Below are positions 24,172-34,347 of a DNA stretch of 64,000 bases, in pieces (the stretch's first letter is position 1; each line of letters begins with the position of its first letter). This DNA comes from Ohtaekwangia sp036786105. GTDB lineage: Bacteria > Bacteroidota > Bacteroidia > Cytophagales > Cyclobacteriaceae. Where the stretch lies: assembly GCF_036786105.1 (NCBI RefSeq), contig NZ_DAIQRQ010000003.1, positions 124,001 to 188,000 on the forward strand, read 5' to 3'. Made by a program: the position numbers and the translations under genes. A model generated the notes under the pieces. That model was not told the DNA's origin. It was given only the letters and a program-made list of their open reading frames with translations, and searched no databases.

Positions 24172-24879
24172 TTATGCCAGGTTGTGATACACAGCCTGCA
24201 CATCGTCATCACTTTCCAGAACTTCCACGAGTTTCAGCACTTCATCCTGCTGTTCTTCGCTTAGTTCTTTGGTAGTGGTGGGAATGTAATGAAGCTCTGA
24301 GCTTTTTGCATCCAGGTTCCTGGATTCGAGGAATTTCAGCATGTGCCCGAACTCTGTGAACTTGGTATAGATCACCACCTCGTCTTCATTGCGTTCGATA
24401 TCTTCTGCACCTGCATCGATCAGATCAAGTTCCAGTTCATCGAGGTTGATCTTGGCCGGATCAAACTTGAAAACGCCTTTGCGGTCGAACATAAAAGCAA
24501 CCGAGCCGGAGTTACCCATACTTCCACCGTTTTTAGAGAAATGGAGGCGTACGTTGGCTACCGTGCGGGTAGGGTTATCGGTAGCGCACTCTACCATCAA
24601 GGGTACACCGTGTGGTGCATAGCCTTCGTAAGTAACTTCCTGAAAATCTTTTTCTTCCTTGGAAGAAGCGCGTTTTATAGCCGCTTCAACCTTGTCTTTA
24701 GGCATGTTTACACCCTTGGCGTTTTGTATAGCCAGGCGAAGCTTGGGATTGTTTTCGGGGCTGGGGCCACCTTGTTTTACAGCAATGGCTATGTCTTTAC
24801 CAATTCGTGTAAATGCTTTGGCCATCCGGTCAAAGCGTGCAAACATCTTGTGCTTTCGTTTTTCAAAAATGCGCCCCAT
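24172..24879 (-). CDS. YebC/PmpR family DNA-binding or translation-related regulator
   Basis: The 235-residue protein is a full-length member of the YebC/PmpR family, related to TACO1. It starts with MGRIFEKRKHKMFARFDRMAKAFTRIGKDI, a Bacteroidota version of the usual MAGHSKWANIKHRK opening, followed by GGPSPENNPKLRLAIQNAKGVNMPKD and the conserved YEGYAPHGVPLMVE block. Members have been described as transcription regulators and, more recently, as factors relieving ribosome stalling. The gene converges on the SDR gene with a 3-bp gap between stop codons. Confidence 0.93.
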   Translation of the reverse strand: MGRIFEKRKHKMFARFDRMAKAFTRIGKDIAIAVKQGGPSPENNPKLRLAIQNAKGVNMPKDKVEAAIKRASSKEEKDFQEVTYEGYAPHGVPLMVECATDNPTRTVANVRLHFSKNGGSMGNSGSVAFMFDRKGVFKFDPAKINLDELELDLIDAGAEDIERNEDEVVIYTKFTEFGHMLKFLESRNLDAKSSELHYIPTTTKELSEEQQDEVLKLVEVLESDDDVQAVYHNLA

Positions 24880-24970
24880 GGTCGTTTCTGTTTTAAGGGT
24901 GGCAAAATTATATCAGTTCCGCAATTAGTCAAATCGTCAGGCCAGTAATTGCAGAGAATGTGTTTGAGCA

Positions 24971-26152
24971 TCAGGATGCTGTGGCACGTTTGGCCTTTTC
25001 CCACACTACCGATTGCTTTCCGCGCAGGTAACGGTTCAGCCCAAAATATACCGACACATTCATCACCATAAAATAGTAGGGCACAAAGAATCCTTTAATG
25101 GCAATCTTCTTGTCGCGCAGCATGTAACCGGCAATAGCCAGCGCATAAAAGAATACCTGCAAGGCGAGCGTTACCTGGTAAAAGGGCAGGCCAGCCCAGG
25201 CCAGCCAGAGGTTGCTCAAAAAGATCAGCGGCAGAAAGAATGGAGCAAGCGTCCAGCGCAACACACGATGCGATATATACTGAAAGCTCAGTATGCCATA
25301 GCGGAATGGGTTTAATAAATAGGAGAGTCGCGCCATGGCCTGAAAGCCTCCGGCTGAGATTCTTACTTTCCGTTTCCATTCTTCACCTACCGAAGCCGAA
25401 GCCGTTTCAATGGCGTACGCTTCAGGCTCATAGGCAAAACGATAACCTTTGGCGGCCACACGCAATGACAGGTAAAAGTCTTCAATGATCATATCCAGAG
25501 AGGGCTCTTCATATAAAGCGGTTCGCATGGAGAACAGCTCACCGGCAGCGCCTACAATGGAGTATACTTCAGCATCTTTACGCTTCAGGAACGATTCATA
25601 TTTCCAATACATTCCTTCGCCTGATCCGGATGCGTTATCTTTATCTTTACTGAAAATTCTTTTTTCTCCTGATACACCACCCACCGTTTCGTCCACGTAG
25701 TGGCGCACGATCTTGCGTATAGCCTTTTCGTTCAAATCAGTGTTGGCATCGCAGAAGATCACAATGGGGGTCTTTACCAACTTCATCACCCGGTTCACCG
25801 CGTGAATCTTTCCTCTTCGTTCGTTGGAATGAAATAATTGTATCGCAGGAAATTCTTTGATGATTTCCGGAGTCGCGTCAGTTGAGCCATCCGTTACAAA
25901 AAATAATTCCAGTTTTTCTTTCGGGTAGTCAAGCGCGAGTGTGTTGGCGATTTTATTCCGTATGATATCGGCTTCATTATAAGCGGCTACGAGCAGGGTT
26001 ACCGCTGGCAATTGGTCATTTTGCGGTATGTCTACAACGTTTGTTCGGCGGGTTGCCTTCGAAAAAATATAAATTATTATGCCATACCCTACATAAGTAT
26101 ACCCGACTACAAGTATGCCGATCCAAAAGATACCCGAAATGATGCTAAACAT
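24971..26152 (-). CDS. Family 2 glycosyltransferase, processive membrane type
   Basis: The 393-residue enzyme has an N-terminal helix (about 5-27), a cytoplasmic GT2 domain (about 45-280) with LLVAAYNEADII, FVTDGSTDATPEI, the DxD-type FCDANTDLN and EDFYLSLRVAAKGY, and three C-terminal membrane helices (about 295-375). In place of the processive QxxRW motif it has KRKVRISAG. The layout resembles hyaluronan/NodC-like and poly-GlcNAc synthases, or polyprenyl-sugar transferases of surface polysaccharide assembly. It is divergently oriented from the giant adhesin gene, sharing an 103-bp spacer. Confidence 0.88.
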   Translation of the reverse strand: MFSIISGIFWIGILVVGYTYVGYGIIIYIFSKATRRTNVVDIPQNDQLPAVTLLVAAYNEADIIRNKIANTLALDYPKEKLELFFVTDGSTDATPEIIKEFPAIQLFHSNERRGKIHAVNRVMKLVKTPIVIFCDANTDLNEKAIRKIVRHYVDETVGGVSGEKRIFSKDKDNASGSGEGMYWKYESFLKRKDAEVYSIVGAAGELFSMRTALYEEPSLDMIIEDFYLSLRVAAKGYRFAYEPEAYAIETASASVGEEWKRKVRISAGGFQAMARLSYLLNPFRYGILSFQYISHRVLRWTLAPFFLPLIFLSNLWLAWAGLPFYQVTLALQVFFYALAIAGYMLRDKKIAIKGFFVPYYFMVMNVSVYFGLNRYLRGKQSVVWEKAKRATAS

Positions 26153-26229
26153 TGTTTTTGAGTAGTTAAACCACGAAACTACGAGTTACAATTAAAATTC
26201 AGAGAGGATAGAAGTATTATTAATTTAAT

Positions 26230-26237
26230 TATTTTTG
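26230..26237 (+). promoter_or_regulatory. Bacteroidota -7 promoter element (TATTTTTG) of the giant repeat protein operon
   Basis: TATTTTTG fits TAnnTTTG and lies 18 bp before the ATG at 26256. It overlaps the upstream alternative start at 26235, so it favours the later one. No -33 TTTG is evident. Confidence 0.45.
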
Positions 26238-26255
26238 CAGGTCTACAGTTGGAAT

Positions 26256-29200
26256 ATGCGTTTTTTGCGCCAAATATTACTTTGTGCATTAGTATTATCG
26301 GGTGGGTATACGTTTGCCCAGGTACCCGTTACGTTGCCTGACGCGGCCACGACTGATGAAGATGTGCCTGTCGATATTAATATATTGGCAAACGATGTTG
26401 ATTTGCTCGGGTTCAACGCAGCTACCATCGACCTTGATCAGACAGCCGATGGGATTCAATCTACCTATACTATCTCGGGCAGTGGTACTTTTACTGCCAA
26501 CACGTCTACCGGTGTAGTGACCTTTACTCCCGATGCAAATTTTAATGGTGACGTTACGAATTCTTATACTGTACAAAACACACTGGGGGTTACCTCACTG
26601 GCAACGCTCATCACGGTTACGGTCGATGCGGTGAATGATGCACCGGTTGCCGCCAATGATGCCTCCAGTACAACGGAAGATACGCCCGTTTCTTTTTCAA
26701 TCACCAACAATGATACTGATGTAGACGGAACAATCAATGCTGCTACGGTTGATCTTGACCCCACGACAAACGGAAGACAAAATTCAACTGCCGTTACCGG
26801 TGGAACGTTGTCAGTTGATAATAGTGGTACTGTAACCTTTACACCGACTTCAAATTTTTCAGGCACAGCATCGGGCAGCTATGTAGTAAATGACAACAAC
26901 GGCGCTGCATCAAACATTGCTACAATAACCATAACGGTATCCGCTGTAAACGATCTCCCGGTAGCGAACAATGATGAAGTGACTACTCCTGAAGATACAC
27001 CGACCAGCGTGAGTGTACTCTCCAATGATACCGATGCAGATGGCACGGTTGATCCGGCCACGGTGGATCTCGATGTAACCACTGCCAATATTCAATCAAC
27101 CAAAACAACGGGCGCTGGCGATTGGAGTGTGAATGCTTCCGGTGTAGTATCCTTTACACCAAAGTTGAATTTTAACGGCGATGCAACATTGCCTTATACG
27201 GTGAATGACAATGCAGGCGGAACTTCCAATCAGGCAACAATCACCATCCACGTAACATCGGTAAACGATCTGCCGGTTGCCAATAATGATAGCGGGTCAA
27301 CACCGGAAGAAACGGCTGTGGTGATTAGCCTTGTATCAAATGATACGGATGTTGATGGTACCATAAACGCTGCTACGGTTGACCTTGATCCGGGTACTGT
27401 TGGCATTCAAAATTCCAATGCCAATGGAGGCGGCACTTGGGTGGTGAGTTCTACCGGGCTCCTGGCCTTTACGCCAGCCACTAACTTTAATGGCAATGCT
27501 ACACTTACCTATACAGTGAATGATAATAGCGGAGGCACATCCAACATTGCTACCATCACTATAAACGTAACACCGGTAAACGATGCTCCGGTTGCCAATG
27601 GCGATAATGCCAGCACCAATGAAGAAACTGCGGTGACGTTCAATGTTACAAACAATGATACTGATATAGACGGATCGATTAATGTTGCTACCGTAGATCT
27701 CGATGTAGCCGCTGCCAATATTCAAACAACAAAAACAACAGGGGCGGGGGTATGGAGTGTCAATACTTCGGGGGATGTGACCTTTACCCCGGCGGTAAAC
27801 TTCTCGGGATCCGCTACACTTCCGTATACCGTGAACGATGATGCCGGCGCTACATCAAACCAGGCTACGATCTCTGTAACCGTGGCTGATCAGAACGATG
27901 CACCCGTAGCCAACAACGATTCAGGATCAACTCCGGAGGAAACGGCGGTTACCATCAACGTTCTGACAAATGATACGGATATAGATGGTACCATTGCCGC
28001 GAATACAGTCGATTTGAATACGACTTCGGCTGGTATACAAACTTCCATTACCAATGGCAACGGAAGCTGGTCGGTAAACGCATCGGGCGTGGTAACCTTT
28101 ACGCCAGCCACCGATTATAACGGTACGGCTACACTGCAATATACCGTAAATGATAACGATGGCGCTACTTCCAATGCTGCTACAATCTCCATTAACGTAA
28201 CGCCTGTGAACGATGCGCCGGTAGCCAACAACGATGCTATTACAACGGATGAAGACACCCCGGTTACCATCAACGTAACTACAAATGATACGGATGTAGA
28301 TGGAACGATCAATGTCGCCACGGTCGATTTGAACACTGCGAACGGAGGCATTCAAAGTACCATGTCTAATGAATTTGGTTCATGGAGTGTAAATGCTTCC
28401 GGTGCTGTGTTATTCACACCAAAAGCTAATTTCAGCGGTGCCGCATCGCTTACCTATCGCGTGAATGATAATAGTGGGGCGACTTCCAACATCGCTACTA
28501 TTTCTGTTACCGTAACAGCTGAAAATGATGCACCGGTCGCTGTGAATGATGCTGTTACTACCAATGAAGATACACCGGCAACGCTGAACGTGGTGAATAA
28601 CGATACGGATGTAGATGGTTCTATCGCTGTAAACACCGTTGACCTTGATCCGGCCACTGCCGGTATACAAACAACCTTCAGCGTAAGCGGAGGCTCTTTA
28701 TCCGTCAACGCTTCGGGGGTGATCACGTTTACACCCACCGTTAACTTCTACGGAACAGTAACAACAACCTATACCGTCAATGACAATGTTGGTGCTACTT
28801 CCAATGCTGCAACCATTACTATTACGGTAACATCGGTGAACGATGCACCCATTGCCAACAATGATCTTACTACCGGCGATGAAAATCAAACGGTAATGCT
28901 GAACGTAGTAGCCAACGACCTGGATGTGGATGGCACCGTGAATGCTGCTACAGTAGATCTGAATCCGGCAGCATCCGGCACACAAACTACTATTACAGTA
29001 GCGGCCGGTACATTTACGGTAAACTCAACGGGCGATGTTACCTATACACCTGCACTGAATTTTAATGGAACAGCGTCTGTTACCTACACGGTAAAAGATA
29101 ACAACGGTGCCACCTCCAATCAGGCCACTGTTAGTGTACTGGTTAATTCAGTAAACAGTCTTCCCGTAGCGAATAACGATGCCATCACGATCAACGAAGA

Positions 29201-32024
29201 TGCAGTTGCCACGCTCAATATAGTATCGAATGATACTGACCCGGATGGAACAATCAACGCAGCCACAGTGGATTTGAATACATCCTCTGCCGGCATTCAA
29301 AATTCGATAACTACCGCACAGGGAACTTTCTCTGTAAATGGTTCGGGGATATTAACCTTTACACCTGTATTGAATTACAATGGTACAGCCAGCATTACCT
29401 ATACGGTGAATGACAATATAGGGGCGACTTCCAACCAGGCTACTGTTACGATCACGATTAATAGCGTGAACGATGCACCGGTCGCCAATAACGATGCGGG
29501 CAGTACATCCGATGGTGTGGCACTCTCGGTAAATGTAGTAAGTAATGATACTGATGTGGATGGCACGATTGATCCTGCTACAGTAGACCTCGATCCTGCT
29601 ACGGGTGGTATACAGAATTCGCGTACTACCGCGGCTGGTACATGGACTGTAAATGCTTCAGGTATTGTAACGTTTACTTCCGTTGTAAACTTTAATGGTA
29701 CGGCCACGCTTACGTATCGCGTGAACGACAACGGCGGAGCCACTTCCAACGCTGCTACGATTTCAATTACGGTAACGGCAGTTAATGATCCGCCGGTGGC
29801 TAATAACGATGTCGGCACGACAAACGAAGATTCTCCGTTAAGTATCAACGTTATCACCAACGATACAGATCCGGACGGAACGATAAACGGTGCTACGATT
29901 GACCTCAACCCATCAGCAGCCGGCATTCAGAATACCATAACCACCGCAGCGGGTACATTTACCGCCAGTACGGCTACTCCGGGTGTAGTAGTATTTACTC
30001 CTGTGCTGAACTACAACGGCACGGCTACCGCCTCGTATACTGTAAACGACAATGGTGGACTTACTTCAAATGAAGCTACGATTACTATTACTGTATCACC
30101 CGTGAATGACGCACCGGTAGCCGTAAATGATGCCGTGACTACACCAGAAGATACCAGCATAAAATTTGACGTAACTGCCAACGATACTGATGTTGACGGA
30201 ACAATAAACGATGCTACTATTGATCTCAACACCGCCACAGGCGGCATACAGAATACCAACACCGTAACCGGCGGAACCTTTACCGCCAACGCAGCGGGAG
30301 AGGTAACTTTTACACCGGCAGCCGATTTTTTTGGCACATCAACTGTGAGCTATCGCGTAAATGATAACACAGGCGCTACCTCTAATACCGCTGCCATCAC
30401 CGTTACCGTAACGCCTGTTAACGATCCTCCGGTGTTTGATGCGATACTTCCCAATCCGCAGCGTGTACTTCGCAACGGAGCACAAAAGACCATTACCATT
30501 ACCGGTATATCTCCTGGTCCGGGCGAGTCAGAACAATTGCTGCTCTCGGCTACCTCGGGTAACACTACGCTAATTCCCAATCCAACCATAACGTATAATG
30601 GAACGGCTGCTACAGCGACTTTAAAATATCAGCCGGCTGCCAATCAATCAGGCTCTACCGACATTGTAGTGAAAGTGGTAGATACCGGCCTCAATGAATT
30701 TTCGCGCACGTTTACGGTGGATGTGGTGGATGTTCGTTTTACCTCTACACCGGTTACAGTAGCTGTTGAATCAGAGCTCTACGAATACGCCATTACCATG
30801 ACGGATGTGGTCGATAATCTGACCATTGCCGCTGCACAGAAACCTGCATGGGCAACGCTTACCTCCACCGGCAAGAACCAGGCGAAGCTGAGCGGAACAC
30901 CGCCTGCCAATGCACCCGCCAGCAGCATTGTGCGCCTGCAGATAAAAGACGGTGCCACCATACTGGATGAGCAGCAATATACCCTGGTTGTAAATCACCG
31001 CCCGGTGATCAGTTCGTTTGCCATTGCTATAAATGAAGATATAGCCACGGCGCTTCAAGCGCAGAGCTTTACCAACGCCTATACCGATGCAGATGGAAAC
31101 CCGCTTACCGAGATTCAATTTACAAAACTACCCGGGCACGGAAATTTAGTAGTAAATGCAACACCGCTTACTGTGAACGCGAAGGTTCCTCTTACATCTA
31201 TAGCCAATGTGATATACCAGCCTGCCGGGAACTACGATGGGTATGATACTATTTACTGGCTCGCAAGCGATGGCATGAGCTATAGTGCCGCCAGCGCATC
31301 CATAAATTATACCATTAACCCGGTAAACGATCCGCCGGAGATCACATTCCTGGAATCAGATTCTCTGAAGTATGAATTGGGCAGCGAAGACCCCGTGACC
31401 ATGACTGCGCTGTTCAACGCTATTGATGTAGATTCCGACAGTCTCACCGGTGCCGAGCTGCGGTTCCGCACCGAGAATTTTGAAACTGAACACGACCGGC
31501 TTCTGTTTACACCCACGGCTACTATTACCGGCACCTATAATGAACTGACAGGCGAGCTGCTGCTTTCCGGAAAAGCACCCGTACAGGAATATATACAGGC
31601 CGTGCGCAGCATACAATATAACTATATCGATCTTACCGATATACAATTGAAGACCAAACGCCTCAGTATAGCGTTGAACGATGGCGAGAGTCTGAGCACG
31701 GTTAAGGATCGCTACATCCAGTTAATCTATACGTTTGAAGGCATCGATATACCCAACGCCTTTACGCCCAACGGCGATGCATACAACGATGTGTGGGTGA
31801 TCACGTCTTCCAAGAAAGCAGACTCGGGTGTAGATCAGTATAAATCGGCTGAGATCCGTATTTATACCAAGCGCGGTAAATTGGTATTTGAAGACATCGG
31901 TTTTCGAAAGCCATGGGATGGTATGTTGAATGGTGAACTGTTGCCACCGGATACCTATTACTATACCATTAATCTGAACTATAACAAGATAACCTATAAA
32001 GGCATTGTAACTATTTTACGGTGA
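26256..32024 (+). CDS. Giant tandem-repeat adhesin-like protein with T9SS type B (CHU_C) sorting domain
   Basis: The 1922-residue protein has a signal peptide (MRFLRQILLCALVLSGGYTFAQ), then about 13 tandem cadherin/Ig-like units of roughly 100-110 residues (about 24-1390). Each unit contains a variant of VNDAPVANND...TTEDTPV, NDTDVDGTINAATVDLD, and NFNGTATLTYTVNDN. Two further Ig-like or PKD-like blocks (about 1390-1830) and a C-terminal gliding-motility-associated domain (about 1833-1922, from NAFTPNGDAYNDVW) follow. That last domain is the type B signal for export by the type IX secretion system. The repeated Asp-rich motifs suggest calcium binding. A PorP/SprF gene follows 10 bp later, as for SprB/SprF-type pairs. 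An adhesin or motility role is inferred. Confidence 0.92.
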   Translation: MRFLRQILLCALVLSGGYTFAQVPVTLPDAATTDEDVPVDINILANDVDLLGFNAATIDLDQTADGIQSTYTISGSGTFTANTSTGVVTFTPDANFNGDVTNSYTVQNTLGVTSLATLITVTVDAVNDAPVAANDASSTTEDTPVSFSITNNDTDVDGTINAATVDLDPTTNGRQNSTAVTGGTLSVDNSGTVTFTPTSNFSGTASGSYVVNDNNGAASNIATITITVSAVNDLPVANNDEVTTPEDTPTSVSVLSNDTDADGTVDPATVDLDVTTANIQSTKTTGAGDWSVNASGVVSFTPKLNFNGDATLPYTVNDNAGGTSNQATITIHVTSVNDLPVANNDSGSTPEETAVVISLVSNDTDVDGTINAATVDLDPGTVGIQNSNANGGGTWVVSSTGLLAFTPATNFNGNATLTYTVNDNSGGTSNIATITINVTPVNDAPVANGDNASTNEETAVTFNVTNNDTDIDGSINVATVDLDVAAANIQTTKTTGAGVWSVNTSGDVTFTPAVNFSGSATLPYTVNDDAGATSNQATISVTVADQNDAPVANNDSGSTPEETAVTINVLTNDTDIDGTIAANTVDLNTTSAGIQTSITNGNGSWSVNASGVVTFTPATDYNGTATLQYTVNDNDGATSNAATISINVTPVNDAPVANNDAITTDEDTPVTINVTTNDTDVDGTINVATVDLNTANGGIQSTMSNEFGSWSVNASGAVLFTPKANFSGAASLTYRVNDNSGATSNIATISVTVTAENDAPVAVNDAVTTNEDTPATLNVVNNDTDVDGSIAVNTVDLDPATAGIQTTFSVSGGSLSVNASGVITFTPTVNFYGTVTTTYTVNDNVGATSNAATITITVTSVNDAPIANNDLTTGDENQTVMLNVVANDLDVDGTVNAATVDLNPAASGTQTTITVAAGTFTVNSTGDVTYTPALNFNGTASVTYTVKDNNGATSNQATVSVLVNSVNSLPVANNDAITINEDAVATLNIVSNDTDPDGTINAATVDLNTSSAGIQNSITTAQGTFSVNGSGILTFTPVLNYNGTASITYTVNDNIGATSNQATVTITINSVNDAPVANNDAGSTSDGVALSVNVVSNDTDVDGTIDPATVDLDPATGGIQNSRTTAAGTWTVNASGIVTFTSVVNFNGTATLTYRVNDNGGATSNAATISITVTAVNDPPVANNDVGTTNEDSPLSINVITNDTDPDGTINGATIDLNPSAAGIQNTITTAAGTFTASTATPGVVVFTPVLNYNGTATASYTVNDNGGLTSNEATITITVSPVNDAPVAVNDAVTTPEDTSIKFDVTANDTDVDGTINDATIDLNTATGGIQNTNTVTGGTFTANAAGEVTFTPAADFFGTSTVSYRVNDNTGATSNTAAITVTVTPVNDPPVFDAILPNPQRVLRNGAQKTITITGISPGPGESEQLLLSATSGNTTLIPNPTITYNGTAATATLKYQPAANQSGSTDIVVKVVDTGLNEFSRTFTVDVVDVRFTSTPVTVAVESELYEYAITMTDVVDNLTIAAAQKPAWATLTSTGKNQAKLSGTPPANAPASSIVRLQIKDGATILDEQQYTLVVNHRPVISSFAIAINEDIATALQAQSFTNAYTDADGNPLTEIQFTKLPGHGNLVVNATPLTVNAKVPLTSIANVIYQPAGNYDGYDTIYWLASDGMSYSAASASINYTINPVNDPPEITFLESDSLKYELGSEDPVTMTALFNAIDVDSDSLTGAELRFRTENFETEHDRLLFTPTATITGTYNELTGELLLSGKAPVQEYIQAVRSIQYNYIDLTDIQLKTKRLSIALNDGESLSTVKDRYIQLIYTFEGIDIPNAFTPNGDAYNDVWVITSSKKADSGVDQYKSAEIRIYTKRGKLVFEDIGFRKPWDGMLNGELLPPDTYYYTINLNYNKITYKGIVTILR
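26320..30425 (+). repeat. Coding tandem repeat array, about 13 units of roughly 315 bp
   Basis: Units begin with copies of GTGAACGATGCACCGGT-like sequence (for example at about 26629, 27583, 28208, 29469, 30102) and share NDTDVDG-coding blocks. Units differ at many codon positions, so the array is old or gene-converted rather than freshly amplified. Open frames on the opposite strand within it are artefacts of this periodicity. Confidence 0.85.
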
Positions 32025-32034
32025 GCGATTGTTC

Positions 32035-33045
32035 ATGAAGATACTTTACATTATAACGTTATTGTTAATAGCTGTACTGCAGCAGGTGCATGGTCAGTAT
32101 ATACCCAACAGCGGTCAGGGTTTTCAGTTTGCGTCGGCATACAACGCTGCATTTGTGGGTGTGGATGAATTTACCGATGTGCGTTTCGGTTATCGCTACC
32201 AGATGGCTGGCTATGGATCGAACTCGCCTCAGTTTGTAAACCTTGCTGCCAATTTCAGATTAAAGCAACCCGTTGATCTTACTACCAATGCACTTCGCCC
32301 TGCCAATGCAAGTTCACTTTCCAATCTTGTTCCCAAACGCAAGCGCATCATTCACGGGCTGGGCGTTACTGTTTTCAGTGAAAAGGTTGGTCTTATCAAG
32401 CGCCTGGGCGGAGGGTTGTCGTACGCATTTAATTATCCTGTATCGCGCAAGTTCAGGCTGGCTGCGGGTGTCACAGCATTCCTGGAAAATACACAGCTTG
32501 ACATGAGCGGCATTTATCTCGGCGAAAGCCCTGATCCTGATCCGTACTACAATCAGCTCATGAAGGGCAGTACTAAACATTCGGAGTTTAGTCTTCGCGG
32601 TGGTCTGTTACTCTATAGCAAAGGGTTCTACCTCGGTGTATCGTACTTCCCGATCATGAATACGGTTATTCAAAATTCGGATGTAAACTTTAGCCAGACC
32701 AATAAATTTTATCAGGGATCAGTGCTCACAGGCTTTGCATTGCCGGTAAGTGCAGACCTCATGCTCAAGCCCAGTGTGCTCGCGGTAGTACAATCCGATC
32801 ATAAAGTATTGTTGGATTATAGTGTAAAAGGTTATTTAAAATCGAAAGCATGGTTTGGTGCAACCTACCGGGATATACAGGCGCTGGTATTTTTATTGGG
32901 ATTTGATTTTACCAAAACGTTTGCCGTAAGCTATTCATACGAAATGTCGGTAGGAGGGCTGAGTAAATTCAATGATGGAAGTCACGATCTGGTACTGGGC
33001 TTACGGTTCAATAACTTTAAAGGACAGCGGGCATACACATGGTAA
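32035..33045 (+). CDS. PorP/SprF family type IX secretion system membrane protein
   Basis: The 336-residue protein has a signal peptide (MKILYIITLLLIAVLQQVHG) and the PorP/SprF pattern: YNAAFVGVDEFTDVRFGYRYQMAG, FVNLAANFRLKQ, GLGVTVFSEKVGLIKRLGGGLSYAFNYP, and KGFYLGVSYFPIMN, ending in barrel strands. PorP/SprF proteins hold or anchor type B cargo at the outer membrane. The gene lies 10 bp after the giant cargo gene and overlaps the next gene by 7 bp, so it is a dedicated partner. A start at 32029 would add only two residues before the same signal peptide. Confidence 0.88.
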   Translation: MKILYIITLLLIAVLQQVHGQYIPNSGQGFQFASAYNAAFVGVDEFTDVRFGYRYQMAGYGSNSPQFVNLAANFRLKQPVDLTTNALRPANASSLSNLVPKRKRIIHGLGVTVFSEKVGLIKRLGGGLSYAFNYPVSRKFRLAAGVTAFLENTQLDMSGIYLGESPDPDPYYNQLMKGSTKHSEFSLRGGLLLYSKGFYLGVSYFPIMNTVIQNSDVNFSQTNKFYQGSVLTGFALPVSADLMLKPSVLAVVQSDHKVLLDYSVKGYLKSKAWFGATYRDIQALVFLLGFDFTKTFAVSYSYEMSVGGLSKFNDGSHDLVLGLRFNNFKGQRAYTW

Positions 33046-34292
33046 AGTATAGTACAGGTATATTTTTGATGATGCTTGCCTCGTTTGCATGGGGACAATC
33101 GCAGAACCTGGAATTTGGTGATGCGAAGAAGCTTTCGGCAAACATTAATTCAACGGCAGAGGAGCTCATGCCGCTCTTATCACGGGACGGGTACACGCTG
33201 TTTTTTGCCCGCTCGCTATCGCCTTCAAACACAGGTGGTCAATATGCCGGTTCGGATGTATGGGCCAGCCGGTATGATGCCACATCATTGGAGTGGGGCA
33301 AGGCTGATAACAGTAAGTTCACTATGAACACTGCCGATAACGATGTAGTGATCGGCATCAACAATACCGGCGATATACTATATCTGTTAAATACAGCCGC
33401 ATCCAAAAGAACAAAAGGCATTTACGTGGCGAAGAAAACCGGCAATAACTGGGGCAGCACAGAATTGATACCGGTAGAAGATATTAACTCGCAACAGTTC
33501 CTCGGTATTTTTGTTTCGCCCGATCAGGACGTGATGTTCATCTCGATGAAAGGTGACGACAGTCTGGGAGAAGAAGATTTATATGTGAGCACGAAGAATA
33601 GCGCGGGTGCGTGGTCGAAACCGAAGAATCTCGGGCCGAACATCAACACCACCGGTTTTGAAATTGCGCCGTATTTGTCGCAGGATAAACGCAAGCTGTA
33701 TTTTTCAAGCAACGGACATGGCGGATCGGGCGATGCCGATATCCTGGTGTGCGACCGGCTGTATGATTCATGGGAGACGTGGTCGGTGCCGCACAACCTC
33801 GGTGAAAAAGTAAACTCCAGGAACTTCGATGCATATTTCTCGACCTATGGCGATAGTGTCGCATTTTTTTCCAGTAACCGTGGTGGCAACGCAGATATTT
33901 ATAGTGTGAAGATGGTGAAACCGGCTGTGCAGGAATTGGTAACAGATACCCGTAATTATTTGACAGAAGCAGAGATCAATGCAAAAGCAGGTAAAGCAAT
34001 CCGGACGTATACATTCGAACCAAATTCAGCTTTGCTCTCGGAAAAACAAGTGCAGCAACTGATGCAACTGGCTGCTGCTTTTGCTCCTTACAACAATATT
34101 AAAGTTCACCTGGTGGCTCACAAGCCGGCAGCAGCAGCATCGCTTGAAATTTACCAGAAAAGATTGCTGGTGATATTGAATCAACTGAAAAGAGGAGGGA
34201 TCGTGGGGTCCCGTATAACCTTTGGTGTAGAACGCAGTAATGCTACATCGATTTCGGCTGACGAACAGGTAGATATTCTTTTTTACAAATAA
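33039..34292 (+). CDS. PD40/beta-propeller protein with degenerate OmpA-like C terminus
   Basis: The 417-residue protein has a signal peptide (MVKYSTGIFLMMLASFAWGQ), then several TolB/PD40-type propeller blades, for example MPLLSRDGYTLFFARS, IFVSPDQDVMFISMKGD, EIAPYLSQDKRKLYFSSNGHGGSGDADI, and YFSTYGDSVAFFSSNRGGNADIYSV. The last 110 residues look like an OmpA domain (FEPNSALLSEKQVQQLMQLAAAF...), but lack the usual Asp and Arg of the NxxLSxxRA peptidoglycan-binding motif. This recalls PorE, which anchors T9SS to the wall, though smaller. It starts inside the PorP/SprF gene (7-bp overlap), so the three genes form one unit. Confidence 0.82.
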   Translation: MVKYSTGIFLMMLASFAWGQSQNLEFGDAKKLSANINSTAEELMPLLSRDGYTLFFARSLSPSNTGGQYAGSDVWASRYDATSLEWGKADNSKFTMNTADNDVVIGINNTGDILYLLNTAASKRTKGIYVAKKTGNNWGSTELIPVEDINSQQFLGIFVSPDQDVMFISMKGDDSLGEEDLYVSTKNSAGAWSKPKNLGPNINTTGFEIAPYLSQDKRKLYFSSNGHGGSGDADILVCDRLYDSWETWSVPHNLGEKVNSRNFDAYFSTYGDSVAFFSSNRGGNADIYSVKMVKPAVQELVTDTRNYLTEAEINAKAGKAIRTYTFEPNSALLSEKQVQQLMQLAAAFAPYNNIKVHLVAHKPAAAASLEIYQKRLLVILNQLKRGGIVGSRITFGVERSNATSISADEQVDILFYK

Positions 34293-34323
34293 CGGAATAT
34301 GATATTTACCGTATTTAATTTAG

Positions 34324-34331
34324 TAATTTTG
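34324..34331 (+). promoter_or_regulatory. Bacteroidota -7 promoter element (TAATTTTG) of the polysaccharide operon
   Basis: TAATTTTG matches TAnnTTTG and lies 17 bp before the ATG of the Wzz/BY-kinase-like gene in the short AT-rich gap after the PD40/OmpA gene. Confidence 0.45.
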
Positions 34332-34347
34332 ATGTAACCCTGTACCG

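Noticed and set aside
27336..30337. Several long minus-strand frames
   Set aside because: Periodic shadows of the tandem repeats of the giant T9SS protein, all with the same low-complexity sequence.
26320..30425. CRISPR array
   Set aside because: The periodicity is about 315 bp, coding and in frame, without short identical direct repeats and unique spacers.
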